A DNA stretch of 23,488 nt, taken from contig DASWWM010000032.1 of assembly GCA_036405975.1 (NCBI GenBank), positions 1-23,488 on the forward strand. Direction: 5' to 3'. Source of the stretch: VEQN01 sp036405975. GTDB taxonomy: Bacteria > Patescibacteriota > Minisyncoccia > Phycocordibacterales > CAIZLB01. Both the position numbers and the translations under genes were made by a program. The first letter of the stretch is position 1; each line of letters opens with the position of its first letter. Below the pieces are notes generated by a model, which searched no databases, was not told where the DNA came from, and was given only the letters and a program-made list of their open reading frames with translations. Below, in pieces: positions 13,947 through 21,786 of the stretch.

Positions 13947-15137
13947 ATGAATAATTCTTCGGTGCTCATTGTAGCCTTAATCCTCGTCCTTATCAATGTC
14001 GGCGCGCTCGTCTATTTTTTCAGAAAACAGTCTTCTTCAGGAAAGGACAATGGCCTGTTCGGACAGGGAACTGGCCCGGGCGGCGAGAATCATCCGGCCC
14101 TTCAGCTTCTGCTTCAGCAGATCAATGAGCTGGGCCGGACCATGGACGCCCGAGTTTCCGATGTGACAAAGACCATCGACAATAAGATTGTCGACATGAG
14201 CAGGAACGTTGAGAACAAGCTCGGCGACTCTCATAGGCAGATGCAGGATACGGTTCGGTACCAGACAGGGGAATCATTCAAGCTCCTCAAGGACGTGACT
14301 GAGCGGCTCGTGAAGCTCGATGAGACGAACAAGCAGGTAGTCTCGTTTGCCGACCAGCTCCAAAACCTGCAGGACATTCTCAAGAATCCGAAGCAGCGAG
14401 GCATTTTGGGCGAGTATTATCTTGAGACCCTTCTCAAAAATGTCATGCCGACTGGAAGCTTCCAGATGCAGTATCCGTTCAAGGACGGAACCATCGTGGA
14501 TGCCGCAGTTTTTGTAAAAGATAAAGTCATTCCGATCGACTCGAAGTTCAGCTTGGAAAACTATAACCGACTCGTTGAGGAAAAGGACCCTGTCGAGCGA
14601 GAACGGCTCGAGAAGGTCTTCAAGAATGACCTCAAGAATCGAATCGACGAGACCTCTAAATACATCAAGCCGGACGAGAACACCATGGAGTTTGCTTTCA
14701 TGTTCATTCCGCACGAGGCCATTTACTATGATCTTCTCGTTGCCCAGGTAGGTGCGGTAAAGGTAAACACTCGGGACCTCGTCGAATATGCGTTCAAGGA
14801 TAAGAAGGTAATCATCGTATCGCCGACGTCATTCCTCGCATACCTCCAGACCGTTCTCCAGGGTCTCAAGGCAATGCAGATTGAGGAGTCTGCCAAAGAG
14901 ATCCGGAAGCGGGTAGAGGAACTTGGCATGCATATCAAGGGCTATGACCAGTACATGCAGTCGCTCGGGAAGTCTCTCGGTACGACGGTCAGCCACTACA
15001 ATAAGGCCCATAACGAGCTCAAAAAAATCGACAAGGACGTCATGCGAATCACGGCTGCCGGCGGAACGGCACTCGCGGCCTCGATCGAGCCGCTCGTCCT
15101 CGAAAAGCCCGACCTGGATGGCGGAATCGAAGATTAA
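13947..15137 (+). CDS. rmuC: DNA recombination protein RmuC homologue
   Basis: 396 residues. One N-terminal membrane segment (about 6-25), a linker, a long coiled coil (about 55-145) and the RmuC core: QRGILGEYYLETLL (150-163), a nuclease-like strand with D185 (GTIVDAAVFV) and PIDSKFSLENY (D198, K200), which together resemble a PD-(D/E)XK active site, and a C-terminal helical tail (about 310-375). RmuC limits inversions at short inverted repeats in E. coli and is thought to be a membrane-tethered DNA-processing protein; the biochemical mechanism is inferred from the fold. Leaderless promoter directly upstream. The next gene begins 30 bases later with its own promoter. Confidence 0.92.
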   Translation: MNNSSVLIVALILVLINVGALVYFFRKQSSSGKDNGLFGQGTGPGGENHPALQLLLQQINELGRTMDARVSDVTKTIDNKIVDMSRNVENKLGDSHRQMQDTVRYQTGESFKLLKDVTERLVKLDETNKQVVSFADQLQNLQDILKNPKQRGILGEYYLETLLKNVMPTGSFQMQYPFKDGTIVDAAVFVKDKVIPIDSKFSLENYNRLVEEKDPVERERLEKVFKNDLKNRIDETSKYIKPDENTMEFAFMFIPHEAIYYDLLVAQVGAVKVNTRDLVEYAFKDKKVIIVSPTSFLAYLQTVLQGLKAMQIEESAKEIRKRVEELGMHIKGYDQYMQSLGKSLGTTVSHYNKAHNELKKIDKDVMRITAAGGTALAASIEPLVLEKPDLDGGIED

Positions 15138-15162
15138 CAAACAAGGCGAACTGACATTTAAT
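15134..15162 (+). promoter_or_regulatory. Promoter of the 15168-15962 gene
   Basis: TTAACA (15134-15139, overlapping the end of rmuC), a 17-base spacer and TTTAAT (15157-15162). The ATG at 15168 is 5 bases beyond the -10 box, so the mRNA should be leaderless. Confidence 0.5.
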
Positions 15163-15167
15163 TACAT

Positions 15168-15962
15168 ATGAAAAAACCAATAATCTTCCTCGTCTTTCTC
15201 ATAGCCCTGACGGTAGTCGTATTGCCGCTTGTACTCGTCGGTCTCGGAAAGCTCAGGAATCCAGTCGATCAGTTTGCAAGCAGGTCTGCGACGAATGCAT
15301 TGAGTGGAGGAGGCGTCACTACCGTAAACTATATTCCTGCATCTGGGACGTATATCGGAACCACGACCGCACGACAGGAATTTGCTGAGCTTGATCGAAA
15401 TGCGACCGAATGCGTTGCGGGAGGAAGCGAGGAAGTGATGGCGCATTTTATGCTGACAAAGAATGAGGAGAAGAAAAATACGCTGAAGATCCTTTCTCTC
15501 GCAGAATGGACGATTAACGGGTATGAGGCAAAAAAAATCTCAGCGACAACTGCTGTTCATGAAGGGGTTGCTGTAGGGGTCATATCTGTCTCGCCTGACT
15601 GCAAGGTCAATGACTCGCAGCTTCTCTCTCATCTGTATGATGGCGGAAAGTTTGAATTAGGTTTTGCTCCGAAGGGAGAGACCGTGACGAACCAGGGGGT
15701 TTCCCGCATCAATGGCGTTGAGTACAGGTGGAAACTGTATGAGGCCAACACGGGGTTGGACCTAAGCTCAGCCAAGAAGGAAAACTCATTTACTGCTACC
15801 TACGGAGCATTTTACGGAAGGCACCTGCTTTCATTCGTGTTCATCGGAAATACGAAAGTCCACGCAAATGAGCGCGATTTCCTGAGATACACCCAGGGGA
15901 TGATGGCAAACGTTCGATACTTGCCCGTTACGGTCACTCCGGCACCGGTTCCAGGCAATTAA
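15168..15962 (+). CDS. Membrane-anchored protein of unknown function
   Basis: 264 residues. Not recognised. The N-terminus is a membrane anchor (MKKPIIFLVFLIALTVVVLP and on to about residue 27) with no lipobox cysteine. The remainder is predicted outside the membrane: a low-complexity Ser/Thr/Gly stretch (about 40-68), then a mixed alpha/beta domain of about 180 residues with two cysteines (near 82 and 145), the pattern GVSRINGVEYRWKLYE, and GRHLLSFVFIGNTK, which may be the last strands of a compact lipid- or ligand-binding-like fold; this is speculation. It ends in a proline-rich VTVTPAPVPGN tail. Located between rmuC and rplU, each with its own promoter, so position gives little clue to function. 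Confidence 0.75.
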   Translation: MKKPIIFLVFLIALTVVVLPLVLVGLGKLRNPVDQFASRSATNALSGGGVTTVNYIPASGTYIGTTTARQEFAELDRNATECVAGGSEEVMAHFMLTKNEEKKNTLKILSLAEWTINGYEAKKISATTAVHEGVAVGVISVSPDCKVNDSQLLSHLYDGGKFELGFAPKGETVTNQGVSRINGVEYRWKLYEANTGLDLSSAKKENSFTATYGAFYGRHLLSFVFIGNTKVHANERDFLRYTQGMMANVRYLPVTVTPAPVPGN

Positions 15963-16017
15963 GTCCTGTCGACCCTAAAATCCTTCTTTGTGGCCGTCCC
16001 GGGCCCTTAAAGGCCTA

Positions 16018-16046
16018 TTGCAAGGCGTACGGAGATAGGGTATACT
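16018..16046 (+). promoter_or_regulatory. Promoter of rplU (leaderless)
   Basis: TTGCAA (16018-16023), a 17-base spacer and TATACT (16041-16046), with 8 bases to the ATG at 16055. One of the clearest examples of the leaderless layout in this window. Confidence 0.8.
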
Positions 16047-16054
16047 GTCGGTCT

Positions 16055-16429
16055 ATGGCAACAGCTACATCAAAAACAGCGCCTAAAAAGGCAAAAGCGT
16101 CTTCTTCTGAAGGCTTCGCGGTCATTAAGACTGGAGGCAAGCAGTACAAGGTTTCTGCGGGCGACACTATCAAGATCGAAAAGTTTATTGGAGACCACAA
16201 GGTCGGCGACAAGGTCGTTTTCGAGGAAGTTCTTCTCGTTGATACCGGATCTGCAACGCAGGTCGGAGCTCCGTTCATCGCGGGAGCAAAGGTGTCTGGT
16301 GAGATCGTCGAGATTGACCGAAATGCAAAGGTCATCGCTGCTCGATACATCCAGAAGAACCGATCAGGGTTCAAGAAGAACGGCCATCGACAGCCATACT
16401 TCAAGATCAAGATCAACGCGCTCGCGTAG
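16055..16429 (+). CDS. rplU: 50S ribosomal protein L21
   Basis: 124 residues, longer than the usual 100-105 because of a Lys/Ala/Ser-rich N-terminal extension (residues 1-19). The core begins FAVIKTGGKQYKVSAGDTIKIEK, the L21 signature, continues with VLLVDTG and VGAPFIAGAKVSGEI, and ends with the rRNA-binding segment KNRSGFKKNGHRQPYFKIKI. L21 binds 23S rRNA in the large subunit. All four arginines use CGA. The usual partner rpmA (L27) does not follow; instead there is a terminator and then the large S74 surface protein gene. Confidence 0.97.
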   Translation: MATATSKTAPKKAKASSSEGFAVIKTGGKQYKVSAGDTIKIEKFIGDHKVGDKVVFEEVLLVDTGSATQVGAPFIAGAKVSGEIVEIDRNAKVIAARYIQKNRSGFKKNGHRQPYFKIKINALA

Positions 16430-16458
16430 TCTCCTGTAGCTGAGCTAAAACTCCTTAG

Positions 16459-16486
16459 AAAGCCGCCCAACCGGGTGGCTTTTCTC
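16459..16486 (+). terminator. Intrinsic terminator after rplU
   Basis: AAAGCCGCCC (16459-16468) pairs with GGGTGGCTTT (16473-16482) with one G-U pair and a 4-base loop AACC, followed by TCTC. It lies 30 bases after the stop. Confidence 0.75.
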
Positions 16487-16531
16487 ATGGACATTGTGGA
16501 TTACAGGCTGCGAAAAACGATAGCGCACTGT

Positions 16532-16537
16532 TATACT
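16532..16537 (+). promoter_or_regulatory. -10 box of the S74 surface protein gene
   Basis: TATACT with 11 bases to the ATG at 16549. The -35 region is weak (TGCGAA at 16509-16514, 17-base spacer). Confidence 0.5.
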
Positions 16538-16548
16538 TAATCCCAGCA

Positions 16549-19500
16549 ATGAAGCGGCTTATTTTCCAATTAAAATATGCAGTTGCCGCCTCTCTCCTTA
16601 TCCTTGCGCCATATTTGGCTGCGGCTCAGGCAACCGAAAGACCACTCACATTCTTCCAGAAGCTCCGTTGTGCCGTGAACCCGCTTCTCCTCGTCCTGGC
16701 GGCTCCTGAATACTGCCATGCTGCACCCGATGCCGCGGCCGAGCCGAGCGAAGAAGATGCCGGTTTTTTCAGCACGATTTTGCGGACAACTGACAAGAAC
16801 GCCGAGACCGAATCTCGTGCTGAACCGCCTGCGGCTGGTGGTCCGGTGCTCGATCAGGATCCAATCGATGAGCCCGGGGTGATCCATACGACCAATACGG
16901 TGTATCGAACTGATCCGAATGCTGTCACAAGGCAGGAGCTCGAGGCGCGCTTGCTTGCATTCAGGCTGGCGCTCCCCGTAGCGGTGACCAATACCGGCTT
17001 TGTCAGTCCTTCCTACGGTTCGTACTCGTACACGAATCCTCCGCCTAACCTGGCTTCCATCGAGTATGTGAATTCCAGGGTTGCAGAAGGCTACTCGCAG
17101 CTTTCTGCGAGGGTGACCGACCTTGAGAATTCTTCGGCGACCTCATCTACTTCTTCGCAGTGGGCTGATGTGTCGGGTGGCATCTCATATGCGAGCGGAA
17201 ATGTAGGCATCGGTACGGCAAATCCTAATGAGATGCTCGTAGTCGGCGATGACTTGGGAAATATAACCGCATCTGCCACAACAATCGTGGTGGGCAATAC
17301 GTCAGGCTTGGATGCCGGCCTTGCGCTCGGTTCAGGTACGACCACTCGGTCTTGGTATGAGTGGATTGCAAGCGGAAATTATCTACGATGGGGAATATAT
17401 GAGGGCGGCACGGTGTATCAGAACAATTTGGTGCTCAAGAAGGGGATGGTCGGTATAAACAACAACAACCCTGAATCGGAGCTATCCGTAAGGGGAACGA
17501 TCGCCCAGGCCGGCATACGGATTCAGACCAACGGCCCGCACGGCACATCATATGTGGACTTTGGCAACGTCGGGACTTACAACGCCGGCAGTGTCTATTA
17601 TAACAACCTGAACAACTCATTGGGCTTCAAGACGAATTCTGTCGCTGACAGGATGACCATCAACTCTTCTGGGAACGTGGGTATCGGCACCACAACGCCT
17701 GGCTCGAGACTCGTGGTCGCAGGTGACATCGCTGCGACAGGCACCATCTCCGCCCTGAACCTCAGATCAGTCAGTGACAATACATTCGTCGGCAACTCCG
17801 CAGGAATCAGCAATGTCACGGGCAACTGGAGTACGTATATCGGAGCAGGCGCAGGCATGAATAACCAGAGCGGAAACAACAACGTGTATGTGGGCGTCTC
17901 GGCGGGACAGAACGGCACGCAAGGCTGGGACAATGTCATCGTCGGAGCAGGCGCGGGCGTCTCAAACATGGGCTGGGAAAACGTCTTCCTTGGGCACAAC
18001 TCAGGCTACTCGAACACGTCGGGCACCCAGAATACGTTTACTGGGCGACAGTCCGGCTACTCCAACATGACCGGGGTCTACAACGCCTTCTATGGTGCCG
18101 CCGCGGGGCGTTCAAACATATCAGGGTCGCTCAACGCGTTCTTCGGTCCGGGTGCTGGCCAGTTCAATGTCGTTGGCAGCAGCAATACCGCTGTGGGCAA
18201 TCGAGCAGGGTATTACAATGCGTCAGGAACCCAGAACGCCATTCTTGGAGAAGATGCCGGACGAAGTGCGACTAATAACTCATACACCGGCAACGCGCTC
18301 TTCGGATACAGGTCCGGATACGGATTGTTGACCGGGGGAGATTACAATACGCTCCTCGGATACCAGGCAGGAAGCAACGTCACGACTGGCGCGAGGAATA
18401 TCATCATCGGCTACAACGCAACCGCAACGAGCGCGACCGTAAGCGACTTCCTCAATATTGGAAATTCTATATACGGGAATCTTTCTACACGCAATATCGG
18501 TATCGGCACGAGCACCCCTTCCGAAAGGCTTTCCGTTGTAGGCAATGCAAACATAAGCGGCGAGCTTAATATTGGAGGAGCGAGCGGCACCGGGCTGAAG
18601 CTGTATGTCGACTCAACAGCGCAGAACATACAGTCCTTTGATCTCAAGCCGCTGTATATTAATCCGTATGGAAATAGCGTTGTTTTGGTTCCGAACGGTG
18701 ACAATGTCGGTGTTGGTGCAGTCAATCCAACTGCCAAGCTTACGGTCAAAGGAACTTCGGCCTCTGGTGATATTTTCTCGGTCGCATCGTCCTCAAACGC
18801 ATCATTCCTTACGGTGACGGCAGCGGGCAACGTCGGAATCGGCACCGGCACTCCCGGCCAGAGGCTCTCCGTCGCCGGATCCGTCCAGTCCACCGCCCTC
18901 CTCGGAGGCTCCACGAACCTCACCGTCGACGCCAACGGCGTGATCATCAGGGATCCATCAGACCAGAAACTCAAACAAAACATAGCAACCATAGAAAATG
19001 CATTGGAAAAAGTGTCGCAGCTTCGCGGCGTGTCGTACGAGTGGATCGACAAGGCGAGGTTCGGCGCGTCGTCGGAGATCGGCGTCATCGCCCAGGAGGT
19101 GGAGCAGGTCGTGCCGGAAGTGGTATCGTCGGGCGGGGCCTACAAGTCCGTCAAGATAGCGAACCTCGTCGGCCTCCTCATAGAGGCGGTGAAGGAGATG
19201 AAGGCGGGCGCCGACGCGATGCTCGCCCAGGTCGCGTCGCTTGCGGACTCAGTGACTACCAAGCTTATGTCTGCAGACAAGGTCAAGACGGACGTGCTTT
19301 GTGTCGGCCAGACATGCGTCACCGAGTCTCAGCTCCAAGCCTTACTTCTGAACTCAAATATCCAGCAAAACTTGCCTCAAGCTGCTGCACCATCGGACGC
19401 TGGCCCGTCAGAGGAAGAGAACGGGGGTGATGGCACTGCACCTGACGAACAAGGTGCGGCATCCGAAGAGAGCGGCGATGACGCGCAAGCGGGAACAGGC

Positions 19501-19590
19501 GAAAGCATTACTGATGCAGCAGGTGCGGATGAAATCGCTTTGCCTGAAATTCCCGCAGAGACTCCTGCGATAGATGATCCTGTTTTATAA
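16549..19590 (+). CDS. Exported repeat protein with C-terminal S74 intramolecular chaperone domain
   Basis: 1013 residues. Signal peptide (about 1-27, ending LAAAQA), then a second hydrophobic stretch between C41 and C56. A Pro/Ala/Glu-rich linker and a short helix precede a stalk with six copies of an N-[VI]-G-[IV]-G-x-x-x-P motif followed by L-x-V-x-G (near 218, 299, 376, 649, 719 and 760). Residues 411-616 hold twelve tandem units of about 17 residues (pattern N-x-x-x-G-x-x-[AS]-G-x-x-N-x-[ST]-G). The S74 domain (about 804-885) has SDQKLKQNI with the S804/K809 pair; the family cleaves itself just before this serine after chaperoning trimer assembly. Unusually, about 125 further residues follow, with CVGQTC (918-923) and an acidic tail. 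Probably a trimeric fibre or adhesin at the cell surface; the target is unknown. Confidence 0.88.
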   Translation: MKRLIFQLKYAVAASLLILAPYLAAAQATERPLTFFQKLRCAVNPLLLVLAAPEYCHAAPDAAAEPSEEDAGFFSTILRTTDKNAETESRAEPPAAGGPVLDQDPIDEPGVIHTTNTVYRTDPNAVTRQELEARLLAFRLALPVAVTNTGFVSPSYGSYSYTNPPPNLASIEYVNSRVAEGYSQLSARVTDLENSSATSSTSSQWADVSGGISYASGNVGIGTANPNEMLVVGDDLGNITASATTIVVGNTSGLDAGLALGSGTTTRSWYEWIASGNYLRWGIYEGGTVYQNNLVLKKGMVGINNNNPESELSVRGTIAQAGIRIQTNGPHGTSYVDFGNVGTYNAGSVYYNNLNNSLGFKTNSVADRMTINSSGNVGIGTTTPGSRLVVAGDIAATGTISALNLRSVSDNTFVGNSAGISNVTGNWSTYIGAGAGMNNQSGNNNVYVGVSAGQNGTQGWDNVIVGAGAGVSNMGWENVFLGHNSGYSNTSGTQNTFTGRQSGYSNMTGVYNAFYGAAAGRSNISGSLNAFFGPGAGQFNVVGSSNTAVGNRAGYYNASGTQNAILGEDAGRSATNNSYTGNALFGYRSGYGLLTGGDYNTLLGYQAGSNVTTGARNIIIGYNATATSATVSDFLNIGNSIYGNLSTRNIGIGTSTPSERLSVVGNANISGELNIGGASGTGLKLYVDSTAQNIQSFDLKPLYINPYGNSVVLVPNGDNVGVGAVNPTAKLTVKGTSASGDIFSVASSSNASFLTVTAAGNVGIGTGTPGQRLSVAGSVQSTALLGGSTNLTVDANGVIIRDPSDQKLKQNIATIENALEKVSQLRGVSYEWIDKARFGASSEIGVIAQEVEQVVPEVVSSGGAYKSVKIANLVGLLIEAVKEMKAGADAMLAQVASLADSVTTKLMSADKVKTDVLCVGQTCVTESQLQALLLNSNIQQNLPQAAAPSDAGPSEEENGGDGTAPDEQGAASEESGDDAQAGTGESITDAAGADEIALPEIPAETPAIDDPVL
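17779..18396 (+). repeat. Twelve tandem 51-base units coding 17-residue repeats
   Basis: Within the S74 protein, residues 411-616 are successive units such as NVFLGHNSGYSNTSGTQ and NTFTGRQSGYSNMTGVY, mostly 17 residues (51 bases), with two slightly longer units near the end and a partial thirteenth (NIIIGYNA). The units differ in sequence, so the array is old rather than freshly duplicated. Such repeats build left-handed or trimeric beta structures in fibre proteins. Confidence 0.85.
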
Positions 19591-19616
19591 AATGGACAAT
19601 AAAAAGAGGTGTTTGC

Positions 19617-20270
19617 CTATCTGCTGATCCTTCTGTTCTCCAATGCGCTTCGGAGCGTATCGCTGTCCGAGTACTCAAGTTCGGTTCCAGTGGAAAGGCC
19701 TCGTCCGAGTGCCGTGATTCGCACTGCAGTCTCGAGAACTGGCCGGAGAAGGGAAGAAAGATACTGTGCCGTATGCTCGCCTTCAGGATTCACGCTTGTG
19801 GCGAGGATGATCTCGGAAAGCTGGCTGTTCGTCTTGAGGGATTCTACGCGAGCGAGGAGCTCTTTCTGCCTGATGCGATGCTCAGGAGCTTCGTCAAGAA
19901 TCGGAATGTTTCCGCCAAGCACGAAATATACGCCGCTGAATGCGCGGCTCTTTTCGACTGCAAGAAGGTCGATATCCTTTGATACGACCATGAGCACGCT
20001 TCTGTCCCTGTTCTGGTCTCGGCAGATCGAGCAGGCAGACGACTTGCCTGATATCTGCTCTGTCTGCTTTTCTGTCTCTGAGACAGTGAAGAATCGTCCG
20101 CATTCAGGGCATGTGGCTGTGTATGAGTGAAGCTGTCCTAAGAGCGATGTGAAGTCCTGCATTTCGCCCTTGCTCTGCGTCAGGAGATGGTAGACGAAAC
20201 GTTTTGCCTGCCGGGGGCCGATACCTGGGAATCGCCTGAATATTTCTTCTAGCTTATTGAATGCGTCCAT
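19617..20270 (-). CDS. recR: Recombination protein RecR
   Basis: 217 residues. RecR acts with RecF/RecO to load RecA at gaps. The N-terminal helix-hairpin-helix (about 6-25) reads EEIFRRFPGIGPRQAKRF; a four-cysteine zinc site follows (C54, C57, C80, C83); the Toprim domain starts near 92 (LMVVSKDIDLLAVEKS) and includes VYFVLGGNIPIL and the conserved ILATSVNPEGEHTAQYL; the C-terminal LGRGLSTGTELEYSDSDTLRSALENR is typical. The two CxxC pairs are 22 residues apart, clearly wider than the roughly 8 of standard RecR. It lies 57 bases after dnaB on the same strand and is probably co-transcribed. It converges with the S74 gene across only 26 bases and no clear terminator is seen there. Confidence 0.95.
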   Translation of the reverse strand: MDAFNKLEEIFRRFPGIGPRQAKRFVYHLLTQSKGEMQDFTSLLGQLHSYTATCPECGRFFTVSETEKQTEQISGKSSACSICRDQNRDRSVLMVVSKDIDLLAVEKSRAFSGVYFVLGGNIPILDEAPEHRIRQKELLARVESLKTNSQLSEIILATSVNPEGEHTAQYLSSLLRPVLETAVRITALGRGLSTGTELEYSDSDTLRSALENRRISR

Positions 20271-20327
20271 GGAATGTATTGGGTGGGAAAGAGGCGAGTT
20301 GCGGTGCTAAGGCCATTCTGTGGCTGA

Positions 20328-21713
20328 CTACATCATGGCATCGCCAAAGTCTCCGAAGTCACTCTTGTCCATGGTGAGGAATGTCGTTCGTTCAGGAACG
20401 AACTTGAGCTGTACTACTCCTGTCGGACCGTTTCGGTGCTTCTCGATGAGAATCTCGGCGATACCGTCTCGCTGGTCATGCTCCTTGTATCGGTCTTCTC
20501 GGTGGATGAACATCACGACGTCGGCGTCCTGCTCGATTGAACCTGAGTCTCGAAGGTCAGAGAGTCTCGGCTTCCCTCCTCGCTGCTCTACCGCTCGAGA
20601 GAGCTGCGAGAGGGCAAGTACGGGCACGTCCATTTCCCGGGCAAGCATCTTCAATCCTCGGGAAATCTCAGTGATCTGCTGTACGACGTTGTCGCTCTTT
20701 GCCTGGGTAGGGAGAATGAGCTGGAGGTAATCCACGATGATAAGGCCGAGTCCTTTTTCTGACTTCAGTCGTCGGCATGTGCTTCTCATCTTGATGAGGT
20801 TCGTTCCAGGCTGGTCGTCGATATAGATAGGCGCCTTGCTGAGCTTCTCGATGCCGTCCCGAAGCTTCATGAAGTCATCGTCCTGGAGCTTTGCCGTTCG
20901 GATCTTCCATGAGTCTACATAAGATGCCGCTGAGAGCATTCGGGTCGTGAGCTGGTGCGCGCTCATTTCAAGAGAGAAGATGGCTACCGATGTGCCAAGT
21001 TCTGCTGCGTTTCGCGCCAGGTCGAGGGCGAATGATGTCTTACCGACTGAAGGTCGGGCGGCGAGGATGACCAAGTCGGACTTCTGCAGTCCTGACAGCT
21101 TTGCATCGAGATCCCTGAAGCCCGTGGGTACGCCGCGCATGGCATCGCCGGCATTGTGGAGCTTGTCGAGCGCTTCCCATGCCTCATGGAGAGCGTCTTT
21201 CATTTCGACGAACTTTCTCGTGCTTCCTCCTTTGTTTGCAAGCTCGTAGACCTGCTGCTCTGCCTTGTCCAGGATATCCTCAAGGTCTCCCGACTCTTCG
21301 AATCCGAGGGCTGCAAGCTTTTCAGATGCAAGGATGAGCCTTCGCATCATGTACTTTTTCTGAACGATCTCCGCATAGTGGACGACGCTTGAAGCCGAGG
21401 GGACCGTATGCACGAGCTCTGCCAGGTATGCCGCACCGCCAGCCTGTTCAAGGATGCTCCGTTCCTCAAGCTTCGTCTTGAGCGAGAGAATGTCGATAGG
21501 GTCATTCTTCGCTGCGAGCTCGATCATGATGGTGTAGATGAGCTTGTGCTTCTCGCTATAAAAAGAATCCGGACTGATCACGTCGTTGATGTCGTAGAGC
21601 GCTTCCTTTCGAAGCATGATTGATCCAAGAACCGCCTTCTCGGTGTCGAGACTGTGCGGTGGGACTCGGAGTTCCTTACGGATGTTGTACGGTGATGCTA
21701 CTGTTTGCGCCAT
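20328..21713 (-). CDS. dnaB: Replicative DNA helicase DnaB
   Basis: 461 residues, normal length, no intein. The N-terminal helical domain (about 15-120, beginning PPHSLDTEKAVLGSIML) is followed by a linker and the RecA-like ATPase domain: PTGFRDLDAKLSGL near 196, Walker A ARPSVGKT (219-226), SLEMSAHQLTTRML (247-260), Walker B LIIVDYLQL (324-332), and the arginine-containing region with LSQLSRAVEQRGGKPRLSDLRDSGSIEQDAD. The hexamer unwinds DNA ahead of the fork. The protein ends in a short acidic DKSDFGDFGDAMM tail. It has its own leaderless promoter on the minus strand and recR follows, an uncommon but sensible replication/repair pairing. Confidence 0.97.
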   Translation of the reverse strand: MAQTVASPYNIRKELRVPPHSLDTEKAVLGSIMLRKEALYDINDVISPDSFYSEKHKLIYTIMIELAAKNDPIDILSLKTKLEERSILEQAGGAAYLAELVHTVPSASSVVHYAEIVQKKYMMRRLILASEKLAALGFEESGDLEDILDKAEQQVYELANKGGSTRKFVEMKDALHEAWEALDKLHNAGDAMRGVPTGFRDLDAKLSGLQKSDLVILAARPSVGKTSFALDLARNAAELGTSVAIFSLEMSAHQLTTRMLSAASYVDSWKIRTAKLQDDDFMKLRDGIEKLSKAPIYIDDQPGTNLIKMRSTCRRLKSEKGLGLIIVDYLQLILPTQAKSDNVVQQITEISRGLKMLAREMDVPVLALSQLSRAVEQRGGKPRLSDLRDSGSIEQDADVVMFIHREDRYKEHDQRDGIAEILIEKHRNGPTGVVQLKFVPERTTFLTMDKSDFGDFGDAMM

Positions 21714-21722
21714 ATGTGCATC

Positions 21723-21751
21723 ATTGTACCTTTCAGCCCACCTGAAGCCAA
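21723..21751 (-). promoter_or_regulatory. Promoter of dnaB-recR (leaderless)
   Basis: On the minus strand TTGGCT (21751-21746), a 17-base spacer and TACAAT (21728-21723), 9 bases before the ATG at 21713. Confidence 0.7.
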
Positions 21752-21786
21752 GGTAAAAAAGTCCTCAATATGTGGCAAAGCTGTGG

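Noticed and set aside
17779..18396. CRISPR-like array suggested by the regular 51-base periodicity
   Set aside because: The units are diverged coding repeats in frame within a protein, not identical repeats with unique spacers.
16549..19590. Prophage tail fibre as explanation for the S74 protein
   Set aside because: No capsid, portal, terminase, baseplate or integrase genes are nearby; the gene has a signal peptide and sits between rplU and recR. It remains possible only if phage genes lie outside the window.
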